Shown here: positions 35,901-44,737 of the stretch, in pieces | Position numbering within the stretch: the first letter of the stretch is position 1 | How the letters are laid out: the number at the start of each line of letters is the position of its first letter | Source: Chitinophagales bacterium | GTDB lineage: Bacteria > Bacteroidota > Bacteroidia > Chitinophagales > UBA2359 | DNA: 64,000 nt | Direction: 5' to 3' | Assembly (NCBI GenBank): GCA_016787295.1 | Contig: JAEUUX010000051.1 | Coordinates: 36,982-100,981 of the forward strand | Program-made: the position numbers and the translations under genes | The notes under the pieces: generated by a model | The model's input: the letters and a program-made list of their open reading frames with translations, nothing else | What the model was told of the DNA's origin: nothing | Database searches by the model: none

Positions 35901-38900
35901 CAGCAATGGCACAACACCCTACAGTTTTGTTTGGGATAACAACCCTTCTACCACAAATCAAGCTGGCAACTATCCATCAGGCAATTACAATGTAACTATT
36001 ACCGATGCAAACAGTTGTTCAATAGTAAGTAATTTCAATATCAGCGACAACGGCGCACCAAGCATAACACTTATCAGTCAAACCAATGCCACTTGTGGGC
36101 AAGCTAACGGAGCGATACAAATGCAAGCTACAGGCGGACAAACGCCTTATAGCTATACTTGGAGCGATGGCAACATTAACTTTCCCAATAATACACCCAA
36201 TCTCACCAGTATACCCGCAGGGCAATATACTCTTATTGTTTCCGATGCCAACAATTGTGAAGCCAATACAAGTGTTATCATTACCGACAGTACTCCTCCT
36301 ACCATCACGTTTAGCAATACCATTAATGCTACATGTGGACAAAACAATGGTAGTGTAACTGCAAGTGGTGGCAATAGTTACGCATGGAGTACAACTCCTG
36401 CTCAAAATACCGCTACTGCCAGCAACCTCACAACAGGAACCTATACTGTTACGATAACAGATAGTAATGGTTGTACGGCATCACGCACCACCACCATCAC
36501 TCAAACTCCACCGATTAGCCTTACTGTTCAAAGTATTACCGATGCAGCTTGTGGACAAAGCAATGGTAGCGCGGTTGTAACAGCTACAGGTGGCAATGGA
36601 TTATATAGTTTTTCATGGAATCCAAATGCTGGCATTAGCGGTAGTATCAGTAATTTAGCCGCAGGTACTTACAATCTAACTGTTACTGATACCAACAATT
36701 GTAGTGCAACCACTACTGTTACCATTAATAACGAATCAGCTCCAAGCATCACAGTCAATACAACGACAGACCCTACTTGTGGAGCTGCAAATGGTAGCAT
36801 TGCGGTAAGTGTGAGTGGTGGAGCAGGTGGCAACAATACCCAATGGATTCCCAATGTTTCTTCGGGCAATAATGCTAACAATCTCGCAGCAGGAAGTTAT
36901 ACCGTTATCGTTACTGACTCTAACGGCTGTTCTGATAGCGAAACCATTAGTTTGAGCAATGCTTCGGGACCCACTTTGGCAAACCCAACTGTGGTGCAAC
37001 CTACTTGTGGTGTTTCGAATGGCAGTATTAGTTTTACACCCATAGCCGGGGTTACTTACCAATGGTCTTCGGTAGCTTTGAGTGGTAATAATGCCAATAG
37101 TTTAGCCGCAGGCACATATACCTTAACCGTTACCGATTCAAATAACTGTTCCGATTCCGAAACAGTTATCCTCAATAGTTCTCTTGCACCAACGCTTAAT
37201 GTCTCTAATTTTTCTAACGAAACCTGCAATAGTGACAATGGTAGCATTACAGTGGCAGTAAGCAATGCCGCTGGCAATGTAACCTATGTTTGGAATAGCA
37301 CACCCATCCAAAATAGTGCTATGGCTTCCAATTTGAGTGCTAATACTTATACGGTCACTATCACAGACGACAACGGTTGTACGGCTACTATATCGCAAAT
37401 AATTGGCAACACGCCTGCACCTACGCTATCGGTGCAAAACACTACTAACGAAACCTGTAGCGCGAGCAATGGCAGCGTAATTGTTTCTCCAACAGGGGGT
37501 ACCGCCCCATTTTCTTATCTTTGGACTAACAATGTAGCATTTTCGAATACTGCCAGTAATTTGAGTGCAGGCGCTTATTCCATAACTGTTACTGATGCCA
37601 ACAACTGTACTGCGACAACAGTTGCCAATGTCACTAACACGCCTGCTCCAACAGCCACATTTAGCGTTCAAACGAATACTAGTTGTGACAACAACAATGG
37701 CGTTTTGACGGTTACACCCAATGGCGGAGTGTCACCTTATTCCTATAGTTGGTCACATGATTTACAACTCACTGCCAACACCGCCAACAACCTCAATGAT
37801 GGTACTTATACCGTAGTGATTAGCGATGCCAACAATTGTAGCACCGAAATAGCTACTGTATTGACTGACACACCTGGTCCTTCTTTGAGCGAAGGAGCAG
37901 TAACAGATGCTTCTTGTGGACAAAGCAATGGTAGTGCGACTGTCATTGCTTCGGGTGGTACGGCTCCTTTGTCTTATTTGTGGGCAAATGGTCAAGCCAA
38001 TGCAACTGCTACCAATTTGGCGGCAGGTAGTTATATTGTGGTTGTTTCAGATGCCAATCTTTGTACTGAATCTATTACAGTAGCGGTTGCCAATACCGGC
38101 GCACCAACCATTACAATTAACAATGTTACACCTGCCAATTGTACACAAGCCAATGGAGCTATCAATATCAGCGCATCGGGCGGTATTGGTAACTTGACTT
38201 ATGCTTGGTCAGGAGGCATTACAGATACCGATGGCAATGTATCGAATTTGTTGCCCAATACCTACAACGTCTCGGTCACAGACCAAGCAGGTTGCCAAGC
38301 TGTAGAATCTATAGATGTAGCTGATAATCCTGCTCCAACATTGACCGTCACCAATCTTTTGCCTGACAACTGCGGACAAGGTTCTGGTATTGCTGAGGTA
38401 ACTCCTAATGGTGGTGAAGCACCTTTTAGTTACGTTTGGAGTACTAATCCTCCACAAAATAGCAACACCTTAATTGGTGTAGTAAGCGGCAATTATACCG
38501 TAACAATTACTGACAACAATAACTGTAGCAACACTTTAGTTGTCAATGTGCCTTCGTCGGGAGGTCCGTCTTTAGCTTTTGTTGCTGCCACCAATGCGAC
38601 TTGTGGGTCTGCCAATGGCACAGGAACAGTTTTGGCTTCAAATGGTATAGCTCCTTATCAATACGATTGGTCGGTGAATATTGCTAATGACAATACTGCC
38701 AATTTCACACAACTGCCAGCAGGTGTTTATATCGTTACGGTAACAGATGCTAACGGTTGCCAAGCCACCACCGAAGTTGATATTACCAATAGCAACGGAG
38801 CGAGTATTACGAACACCAATGCAACGCCTGCTTCGTGCAATCAGTTGAATGGTGTTGCAAGTATTACCGTTTCAGGTGGTCAAATGCCATATACTTATAC

Positions 38901-40941
38901 ATGGTCAAATGCTCCTAACAATAATAACAATACTAACAGCAATTTGGCTCCCGGTAATTATATTGTCACCGTAACCGATGCTACGGGTTGTTCTGCAACT
39001 ACTGCCATAGACATTAACCAAACTCCTGCTCCTGCCATTACAGTCACTAATGTTTCGCCCGAAACTTGTGGCAATAATAATGGCAGTATTGATATTGCGG
39101 TTAATAATGGCACAGCCCCATATACGTATAGTTGGATTACAGGCAGTACCAATGAGGATATTAGCAATTTGGACGCAACCAATTATAATGTAACAGTAAC
39201 AGATGATGATGGTTGTTCGGTTGAAATGACAGGTATTGTGGTTGCTGCCGAAGGAGGTGTGACCATTAACAGTATTACACCAACTGCCACAACTTGTGGA
39301 CAAGATAATGGTAGTATTAGTGTAGAAGCAATAGGTAATGGTAATTTAAGTTATACATGGAATCCTGCGCAAAGCAATAACCCTACTATTTCGGACATAG
39401 CATCTGGCAGCTATGAAGTGACGGTGACCGATGTTAGTGGTTGTACCCAAACGGCTACGGCTGAAGTATTGGGTAGTGTCGCTTTAAACATTGATACAGA
39501 CAATATAAGTAATGCCAATTGTAATCAAAACGACGGCAGCGCCAGCATTTTGGTCAATGATGGAACCGAGCCTTATACGTACATTTGGAGTACAACACCT
39601 GCTCAAAATGCGGCAACGGCGAGCAATTTGGCAGTTGGTACATATACTGTTACTGTTACAGATACCAACAATTGTAGCTCCACACACACTATTATCATAG
39701 GCAATGCTAACGGTCCCAACGCTACTATAGCGAATAACGATTCGGCTCCATGCGATTCGTCCACAGGAATATTGACTGTAGACGTTGTGGGTGGTGCAAC
39801 GCCTTATACCTATAATTGGAGCAGTACTCCTGCTCAAAATACAGACACTGCTACCGATTTGTTGCCCGATACTTATACTGTTACTGTCACCGATGCCAAC
39901 CTTTGCTCTGTAACTGCTACAGCAACTGTCGAAGGAACAATGGCAACACCTGTGTTAAATTGTGGCATACAAACGCCAAGTAGTGTGACTTTTGAGTGGG
40001 ACAATGTAACAGGAGCGTTGAGTTATAGCTTAAGTATAAATGGTGGAGCAATGACTGATATGGGCAATGTCACCACATTTACAGTAGATAATTTGGCAGA
40101 AGGCGAAACTGTATCTATTGAGTTGATGGCAGTTGGTAGCGCCAATTGTGGCAATAGTGAAATCGCTACTTTGAGTTGTACCACAGGTGCTTGTCCGCCC
40201 ATCGATTTTGTGGTGACAGGTTTAGACGAAGGTTATTGTTTGACTGATAGTGCAACAGACCTTAGTGTTGAGCCGTCGGGAGGAACTTGGTCGGGTGATG
40301 GTATTAGTAATGATACATTTTCTCCCAATACCGCAGGCATAGGTGACCATGTTTTGACATATAGTTATAGCATTAATGGTTGTGATTATACCGAAACTCA
40401 AACCGTAAATATCTCCTCGCCCAGCGTACAAATACTAACTAATGTGAGTACTGTAACACCTGCGCAAACAGTACAACTCAATACTGAGGCTACGGGCAAT
40501 GGTACGCTTACCTACACTTGGACACCTGCCAGCGTAGCGTGTGACGATGTGACTTGTGCCGATGCCACTGACACACCTATACAAACCACTACTTACCAAG
40601 TTGTAGTGACCGATGAAAACGGCTGTACTGCCAGCGCACAGCAGAGCATAGCTGTTGTTGTACCGAATTTGGCAGTGTTTCCTACCGCTTTTTCACCCAA
40701 TGGAGATAGTGAAAATGATATTTTTCATGTCAAAGGCTACAATATTGCCAATATCACTATTAGTATTTTTAACCGTTGGGGTAATTTGGTGTATGAAGCT
40801 ACAGGCGATAGTAGTATTGGTTGGAATGGTATGAAAGGCGGACACGATGCACCAATTGGTACATACGTTTATTATGGCAAAATAACTTATATCGATGGCG
40901 AAGTAGAGGATTTTAAAGGCAATTTAACTTTGTTGCGATAA
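32941..40941 (+). CDS. Giant SprB-repeat adhesin with T9SS type B sorting domain
   Basis: The protein has 2666 residues. A signal peptide (1-24, ending LLAQ) is followed by an N-terminal domain with SCAGADPFC, DYGCLF, NPAWYFMEM and DIDFALWGPF. Next come two Ig-like domains with YTWTGPNGFSS and YHWTGPNGFTY. Then 26 SprB-type repeats of ~75 residues follow (about residues 349-2333), each with a Cys plus NGS block, YxxxW, NLxAGTYTVTVTDxNxC. A fibronectin-like region, a PKD-like region and a C-terminal gliding-motility/CHU_C domain complete it (FPTAFSPNGDSENDIF, IFNRWGNLVYEA). The last is the type B sorting signal for the type IX system. SprB in Flavobacterium is the mobile adhesin of gliding; here motility is only a possibility. 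Confidence 0.95.
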   Translation: MRKYLRIFIVFLLTYSLTQSLLAQSPSCAGADPFCVNELIGIDASFPASTGAGTAEPGNDYGCLFTQPNPAWYFMEMVNPGAINIQLSNTGNRDIDFALWGPFPSVAAAINECGSLPAPIDCSYSASAVETVNVPANAQSGQVYILVVTNFSNQATTINLETIGGTLGTTNCNLTNPCDPVQAIPGSNSPVCTGGTLELYGNQLPDTIANVIYTWTGPNGFSSNLQNPIIPNVTSANNGNYTLVVSGDGCVSTPHSISVFAGDPTVLVNGTANVCPNGTITMVANTLVPPSASVEYHWTGPNGFTYSSSQFNNVQIPNATAANEGIYTCLVIANGNCFSPVDSFTVNVVEIQPNATIIQPSCGLNNGSIALAPTDGGTTYTYAWTPPATPNNTPTRNNLTANTYTVTITSAGCTTTTSFTLTNNTALSVVTSSTNPTCPGGTGTATVTPPAGAYTYQWNTTPAQTTQTATNLVAGTYTVTVTGGANCSTITSVAITAPPAFSVSTNNTPAACASAATGTASVTASGGNGTLSYLWNTNPPQNTATAANLVAGTYTVTVSDENNCSTTRSVVVGTQVAMSVNLNTTNPSCNNGTNGSITANVSNGTTPYDFVWNTTPIQTAATATNLSGGINYAVTVTDANGCSTSANATPTNPPALSVNLAPTNPLCNGAATGSIQANGAGGTGTLSYSWNTTPTQATATANNLSAGDYTVTVTDANACSTSASTTLSQPTALNAVLTASQNPGCNSAATGSATVTASGGTGNLSYNWNSTPTQNTASATNLVAGTYTVTISDANACTTTLSTTLTQPTALSVSANGTNPICNGAVGSAMAVANGGTAPYNFVWNSLPPQNSANATNLPANTYTVTVSDDNNCTATTSVTLTQPALLNVNIIPQNPSCFGNTNGAATANLVGGTAPYAFVWDTNPAQNTATATDLAAGFPYTVTVTDANNCFGIGSVTLSEPTALVVDVVTNNSTCNTANGSATASVSNGTTPYSFVWDNNPSTTNQAGNYPSGNYNVTITDANSCSIVSNFNISDNGAPSITLISQTNATCGQANGAIQMQATGGQTPYSYTWSDGNINFPNNTPNLTSIPAGQYTLIVSDANNCEANTSVIITDSTPPTITFSNTINATCGQNNGSVTASGGNSYAWSTTPAQNTATASNLTTGTYTVTITDSNGCTASRTTTITQTPPISLTVQSITDAACGQSNGSAVVTATGGNGLYSFSWNPNAGISGSISNLAAGTYNLTVTDTNNCSATTTVTINNESAPSITVNTTTDPTCGAANGSIAVSVSGGAGGNNTQWIPNVSSGNNANNLAAGSYTVIVTDSNGCSDSETISLSNASGPTLANPTVVQPTCGVSNGSISFTPIAGVTYQWSSVALSGNNANSLAAGTYTLTVTDSNNCSDSETVILNSSLAPTLNVSNFSNETCNSDNGSITVAVSNAAGNVTYVWNSTPIQNSAMASNLSANTYTVTITDDNGCTATISQIIGNTPAPTLSVQNTTNETCSASNGSVIVSPTGGTAPFSYLWTNNVAFSNTASNLSAGAYSITVTDANNCTATTVANVTNTPAPTATFSVQTNTSCDNNNGVLTVTPNGGVSPYSYSWSHDLQLTANTANNLNDGTYTVVISDANNCSTEIATVLTDTPGPSLSEGAVTDASCGQSNGSATVIASGGTAPLSYLWANGQANATATNLAAGSYIVVVSDANLCTESITVAVANTGAPTITINNVTPANCTQANGAINISASGGIGNLTYAWSGGITDTDGNVSNLLPNTYNVSVTDQAGCQAVESIDVADNPAPTLTVTNLLPDNCGQGSGIAEVTPNGGEAPFSYVWSTNPPQNSNTLIGVVSGNYTVTITDNNNCSNTLVVNVPSSGGPSLAFVAATNATCGSANGTGTVLASNGIAPYQYDWSVNIANDNTANFTQLPAGVYIVTVTDANGCQATTEVDITNSNGASITNTNATPASCNQLNGVASITVSGGQMPYTYTWSNAPNNNNNTNSNLAPGNYIVTVTDATGCSATTAIDINQTPAPAITVTNVSPETCGNNNGSIDIAVNNGTAPYTYSWITGSTNEDISNLDATNYNVTVTDDDGCSVEMTGIVVAAEGGVTINSITPTATTCGQDNGSISVEAIGNGNLSYTWNPAQSNNPTISDIASGSYEVTVTDVSGCTQTATAEVLGSVALNIDTDNISNANCNQNDGSASILVNDGTEPYTYIWSTTPAQNAATASNLAVGTYTVTVTDTNNCSSTHTIIIGNANGPNATIANNDSAPCDSSTGILTVDVVGGATPYTYNWSSTPAQNTDTATDLLPDTYTVTVTDANLCSVTATATVEGTMATPVLNCGIQTPSSVTFEWDNVTGALSYSLSINGGAMTDMGNVTTFTVDNLAEGETVSIELMAVGSANCGNSEIATLSCTTGACPPIDFVVTGLDEGYCLTDSATDLSVEPSGGTWSGDGISNDTFSPNTAGIGDHVLTYSYSINGCDYTETQTVNISSPSVQILTNVSTVTPAQTVQLNTEATGNGTLTYTWTPASVACDDVTCADATDTPIQTTTYQVVVTDENGCTASAQQSIAVVVPNLAVFPTAFSPNGDSENDIFHVKGYNIANITISIFNRWGNLVYEATGDSSIGWNGMKGGHDAPIGTYVYYGKITYIDGEVEDFKGNLTLLR
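33985..39942 (+). repeat. 26 tandem SprB-type coding repeats (~225 bp each)
   Basis: The 26 modules were counted by their Cys-NGS and TVTVTDxNxC landmarks. They divide by linker into two groups: repeats 1-9 mostly end in a QPTAL-like linker and 10-26 mostly in a NTPAP-like linker. DNA similarity among units is low apart from short shared words. Confidence 0.8.
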
Positions 40942-40953
40942 ACACGAAAGTTC

Positions 40954-41424
40954 TATACTGAATTGAAAATACTTTTCGGATTTGATAATGAACGATGTTA
41001 CTTACTCGTCTCAAAATGCAACATCAATTAACGGCAATTTGTCATTCCTCCAAATGCTGCTTTCGTAAGCGAAAAATGGTTATTTAGCTGGTTTGCTCAC
41101 CCAAACAGCAGCAAAAGGTGTTCTTTTTTCGAGTGGATTCGTCCGGCGTGCTGTGGTTTTTGCTTAATTTTGTGATAGCAAGCAAATTAGTAAGTATTTT
41201 GTTTGTTTTATCGTATTAGCTATCACAAAATGTAGGCAATCGTTGAGGCAGTTTATCTTTCTTTGTATATTTCTTCGTGACTTTCATGCCTCAACGACCG
41301 AAACAGCACTATTTCGGGTGACGAAAATAGTGTAGGCAGATGTACGTTTTTTGTGACCGCAATTATTTGTCTCAAACACTGTCAACATTTTACAAAATCC
41401 GAAGACTGTATTCAATTTAGTATA
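40954..41424. mobile_element. 471-bp non-coding element with 30-bp terminal inverted repeats (MITE-like)
   Basis: The ends 40954-40983 and 41395-41424 are inverted copies matching at 25 of 30 positions, beginning TATACT and sharing AATTGAA and CGGATTT. No frame of 60 or more codons lies inside. Internal exact inverted repeats are at 41168-41179/41219-41230 (12 bp), 41241-41250/41287-41296 (10 bp) and 41307-41314/41325-41332 (8 bp). TGTAGGCA occurs at 41231 and 41331. Outer TA dinucleotides would fit a TA target duplication as in IS630/Tc1-type elements, but this is uncertain. It separates the SprB-repeat gene from its likely terminator. It could instead be a structured RNA. Confidence 0.6.
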
Positions 41425-41431
41425 AATAGCA

Positions 41432-41473
41432 AAATCCCTCTTTGTAGAATCTTTCTACAAAGGGGGATTTTTT
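41432..41473 (+). terminator. Terminator, probably of the SprB-repeat gene
   Basis: A 17-bp stem (41432-41448 with 41454-41470, one G-T wobble), 5-nt loop and T run lie about 490 bp after the stop codon, immediately beyond the 471-bp element. Confidence 0.85.
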
Positions 41474-41544
41474 GTATGGAGCATGATGATAGGGTTCCGT
41501 TTTATCTATTTCGTCGGAAAAAATAACGATATTTTTGTTTGAAT

Positions 41545-41651
41545 GGCGAAGCGCGTTAGGGATGCGGAGGGTGGCGTTAGCCAGTGCGGAGAGCAACGCA
41601 GCACCAAGCGAAGCGAAGCCCGCAGCAGCCCGACCCGGAGGGAAACGCCCA
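41545..41651. repeat. GC-rich dispersed repeat, copy B
   Basis: The first 45 bp are identical to copy A at 11347-11391; later blocks (AGCGAAGCCCG, AGCAGCCCGACCC, GGGAAACGCCCA) are shared and separated by variable patches. A 69-codon frame through this copy (from 41543) is broken in copy A, so it is not a conserved gene. Confidence 0.85.
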
Positions 41652-41707
41652 AAAAAATCAATGTGTTATTATCGGACTATTTAACCGAAATGGAACACTA
41701 TAAAAGA

Positions 41708-43780
41708 TTATTTGTTTTTGCTTTTTTTGCTTACTTTTTTCTTTTTAGCGCTTGTTTGTGAAAAATCATAGTTATCCAAATAACTATCAAGGTCTGTTGA
41801 CTCTACTTTTGAGGCAGGAACTGGCGTTGTTGGAGCAGGAGTTTCTGTTGCCTTTGTAGTAGGAGCAGGTGGGGCAATGGGTGTTGTGGGTGTGGGTGCG
41901 GGTGTAACAGGAGCTGTCGTTGTTTTTTCAGTAGTAGTGACGCTATTTTTTGTGGTGGTAGTGGTTGTATTAGCAGTATGGGCTTTCACACTAAAAGGTG
42001 TTGGTGTTGTAGTTGATGTGGTGGTTGTAGGTGCTACAGGTGTCCAATCGCTAGTAGCTTTGGTGTATGTTTTAGAGATATATTGATCGCTATAGTCGTA
42101 GAAAGTAGGTTGATTTGAAAAGTCAGACTGGTTAGTAGTCATGTTTGTATTTGTAGTGCTTGTTCTTTGTGGCACCACAATTTTACCATTTTCTACTCTT
42201 TGGGTTGGAATGGTAGCAGGGTCATACCAATCAAGCATGGTATCGGAAGTTTTTTGTGTTGTCACATTAGGTTGATCATACCAATTGAATAGACCTGAGT
42301 CGTCGTAATACGTACCACCTGTGGTAGAATTGGGCGTATTAGACATTTTTTCTTCTGTTGCTGTAGCTGGCTGAAAAACAGGAGCTGTATTTTTGTTTTG
42401 TGAGGGTAATTTGAGTGTATTGGATTTGCTGTTTTTCGAAGTGCTATTTTTAGCAGTAGAATAAGAACGATTAGACATGTTTTCCACAAAACCATCAGTT
42501 TCCATGCGTTTAAACACTTCTATTTTACCTGCGTCAACCACTACGGATCCTTCTTCGTTGGTATTAGTAGTAGTTTGGGTGTTTGTTTTGGCAGGTGTTT
42601 TGGCAGGTGCAGTGTTTTTGGTATTCGCAGTTTTTTTAGCACTTGTAGGGTCAAATTCTGCTGTCCATTGCACATTTGCATTTGTATTGTTGAGTGCTTT
42701 ACGCTCGCCACCATTACTGCCTTTCATTGTAGCTGTGCTTTTATTTGTTGTGGTATTTTTGGTTGGCGTATTTTTATAGGTGGGTTCGTCAACAGAAGCT
42801 TTGTCCAAATCGGTTTTGGTGAGAGCTTTGCTGCGTTTATCATTTACATATTCAATAATAACAGCATCGCGATAAATAGTTTTTGTTTGCAAATCTTTTA
42901 ACAACATAACAGCATCGGATAATTGTGTGAAATTACCGACCAATAATCGTTTGAGGGTGCCAACCGACTCAGTAGTTACCTGCCCATAAGCAGATAGTTC
43001 TTTGGTTTGGCTGGGGGTGATGGCTTTATAAGCTCCTACTTGTATGCGATAACTTTTACCTGCCACAGAGGTTGTTTGGGTGGGTGCAGGTTCAGGTGTA
43101 TTTTTGCTTATAACTGATGTTGTGGTGTTGGGGATTTCTTGTGTTTCTATTTCGTTGATTTCGGTATTGTCTGTAGGTGATACAGCAACACCACCATATA
43201 CGGGGCGCAACTTGTCAATAGGTTCTATTTCCACTGGGTTTGATTCGATAGCTTGTGGTTCTGTTGACAACATTTGTGTTTGCAGCCATTCGTTAGCTTG
43301 CTGCAAAGTAATATCTTTCATCTGAACAAAACCCTGTGCGTCTATTAAAAATATAGCAGGTAGTTTGTTAATGCCATATATGCCTGCATATTTTGAATAG
43401 AAATCGTTGGTATGATAGGCACCGGGCAAACGGTCGGAGCGCAAGGCATCAGTCCATTCTTTGCTTTCATAATCCAATGAAATAGTAAATAGGTCAAAAC
43501 CGTTTCCTTGTTTAAATTGGGCTTGACTATATTTGGTATAAAAATTTTGCAAATCTTTATTAGCAGAACGTGAGTTGGGATCCCACGATACCCAGAAGTA
43601 AAGCATTACTACCTTGCCACGCAAAGCACTAAGGGTATTGTTAATGCCATTAGGATTAGGCAATGTTATTTCGGGGGCTGATGTGCCAACTTCTATTTCT
43701 TGTGCATGAACTTGCAAAAAGTTACTACAAAGAAATACGCAAAGTATGCACCAAAGATATTTGAAAGATATATTTTTCAT
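41708..43780 (-). CDS. Secreted TlpA-fold protein with SPOR domain, redox cysteines absent
   Basis: The protein has 690 residues. A signal peptide (MKNISFKYLWCIL...QVHAQ) is followed by a thioredoxin/TlpA-like domain (about 27-170): VGTSAPEITLPNPNG, LRGKVVMLYFWVSWDPNSRSANKDL, GINKLPAIFLIDAQG with the cis-proline. The usual CxxC after FWxSW is replaced by DPNS, so it cannot act as a thiol oxidoreductase. A SPOR-like domain follows (about 242-315, YRIQVGAYK...RLLVGNFT...AVIIEYV), then a ~370-residue Thr/Asn/Pro-rich low-complexity tail. SPOR domains bind denuded peptidoglycan. The start at 43780 is fixed by the promoter at 43824-43854. Confidence 0.85.
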   Translation of the reverse strand: MKNISFKYLWCILCVFLCSNFLQVHAQEIEVGTSAPEITLPNPNGINNTLSALRGKVVMLYFWVSWDPNSRSANKDLQNFYTKYSQAQFKQGNGFDLFTISLDYESKEWTDALRSDRLPGAYHTNDFYSKYAGIYGINKLPAIFLIDAQGFVQMKDITLQQANEWLQTQMLSTEPQAIESNPVEIEPIDKLRPVYGGVAVSPTDNTEINEIETQEIPNTTTSVISKNTPEPAPTQTTSVAGKSYRIQVGAYKAITPSQTKELSAYGQVTTESVGTLKRLLVGNFTQLSDAVMLLKDLQTKTIYRDAVIIEYVNDKRSKALTKTDLDKASVDEPTYKNTPTKNTTTNKSTATMKGSNGGERKALNNTNANVQWTAEFDPTSAKKTANTKNTAPAKTPAKTNTQTTTNTNEEGSVVVDAGKIEVFKRMETDGFVENMSNRSYSTAKNSTSKNSKSNTLKLPSQNKNTAPVFQPATATEEKMSNTPNSTTGGTYYDDSGLFNWYDQPNVTTQKTSDTMLDWYDPATIPTQRVENGKIVVPQRTSTTNTNMTTNQSDFSNQPTFYDYSDQYISKTYTKATSDWTPVAPTTTTSTTTPTPFSVKAHTANTTTTTTKNSVTTTEKTTTAPVTPAPTPTTPIAPPAPTTKATETPAPTTPVPASKVESTDLDSYLDNYDFSQTSAKKKKVSKKSKNK

Positions 43781-43823
43781 AAAACAGGATATTGAAATTT
43801 GAAAAAGTTGACTAATTGAAATA

Positions 43824-43854
43824 CAAAGGTAAGGTTTTCTATTAAATTGGCAAA
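43824..43854 (-). promoter_or_regulatory. Promoter of the TlpA/SPOR gene
   Basis: On the minus strand, -33 TTTG (43851-43854) and -7 TACCTTTG (43824-43831) are spaced by 19 bp, 43 bp before the ATG at 43780. The longer frame beginning at 43870 would start upstream of this promoter. Confidence 0.65.
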
Positions 43855-43937
43855 AATATTTTGGAAACATGCTGACATAGTTACTTGCAAAGACGGTTAT
43901 TAGACTATCAATGTCCTAAAAGTTTAGTATATCAGCT

Positions 43938-43977
43938 AAAAAAAAACACAATAATTTTTTAGGCTTTGTTATGTGTT
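43938..43977 (-). terminator. Terminator of the lipoprotein gene
   Basis: On the minus strand a 9-bp stem with one bulge is followed by a run of nine T, shortly after the stop at 43998. Confidence 0.5.
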
Positions 43978-43997
43978 GAGTTAAGAAATGTATCGAG

Positions 43998-44441
43998 CTA
44001 CTCCATCATTTTTATTAGGTCGGCAGACAACTTTGCATCGGTCAAAATGGTTGTCGCTTCTTGGCAATAATGTGTTTTTCCAATATATTGTTCATATCCT
44101 TCTGTTTTAATAGTCGCAAATTCTATCCATTCTTTATTTTCTTTTGAAAGAAATTCGCCACATAAAATAAAGTTTTTTGCATTATTTGTTGAGGTTAAGT
44201 AACCAATTTTTATATCGCGAAAATCAATTGGAGTAGGAGGTTGATGATTACGAAAATCTTTAGCAGCCGAAGTCATTAGAAATTGCACAATAGTATCAGG
44301 AATTTCTTTGTTTTCAGCAGTTGTGTTTGTGCTGTGTTTGGGTGTTGTGTTATCGTTAGTAGTACAACCGATGAGTGTTACTATCAATAACAGATTAACA
44401 AAGATTTTTAAGATGCTTTTTATTGAGATTTGATAGTTCAT
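43998..44441 (-). CDS. Small lipoprotein of unknown function
   Basis: The 147-residue protein has a lipoprotein signal peptide (SILKIFVNLLLIVTLIGC) with the lipobox LIGC and cysteine 26. A Thr/Asn-rich linker follows, then a small domain with TPIDFRDIKIGYLTS and FILCGEFLSKENKEWIEFATI, two further cysteines, and a helical end. I do not recognise the family. It is probably anchored in the periplasmic face of the outer membrane. Confidence 0.75.
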   Translation of the reverse strand: MNYQISIKSILKIFVNLLLIVTLIGCTTNDNTTPKHSTNTTAENKEIPDTIVQFLMTSAAKDFRNHQPPTPIDFRDIKIGYLTSTNNAKNFILCGEFLSKENKEWIEFATIKTEGYEQYIGKTHYCQEATTILTDAKLSADLIKMME

Positions 44442-44737
44442 AATGGTAGTTATTTTTATACAGATAAAACAAATTAATCACCAGAGCATGGTCATAAACA
44501 ATCAATTTTGCACAACGTTTAACGAAAAAAACGATATTATTTGTAGGTCTATAGCCAACAACAGTCACTCTACAAAATAGAATGACTGTTGTTGGCTATA
44601 TGGTAGAGGTATTTTTTGACATAAATAAAGTAGTTGAGGGAAAGTAAATGAGAGAAAAAAAACAAATACTTATTTGGATAGCCTGTATTAGTGTGGTAAA
44701 AAAGCACTATCCAATAAAGTATTTGGGGAAGCAAACA
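44442..44737. other. Spacer with a long perfect hairpin
   Basis: A perfect 17-bp inverted repeat (44551-44567 with 44583-44599, 15-nt loop) lies between the lipoprotein and response-regulator genes. No T run follows on either strand. It may stabilise the 3' end of the response-regulator mRNA, whose stop is 138 bp away. Confidence 0.55.

Noticed and set aside
41543..41761. 69-codon frame through the GC-rich repeat copy B as a gene
   Set aside because: The equivalent frame in copy A closes early, and the codon content simply mirrors the GC-rich repeat.
44551..44599. Rho-independent terminator
   Set aside because: The 17-bp hairpin is perfect, but no T run follows on either strand, so it was listed only as a hairpin.
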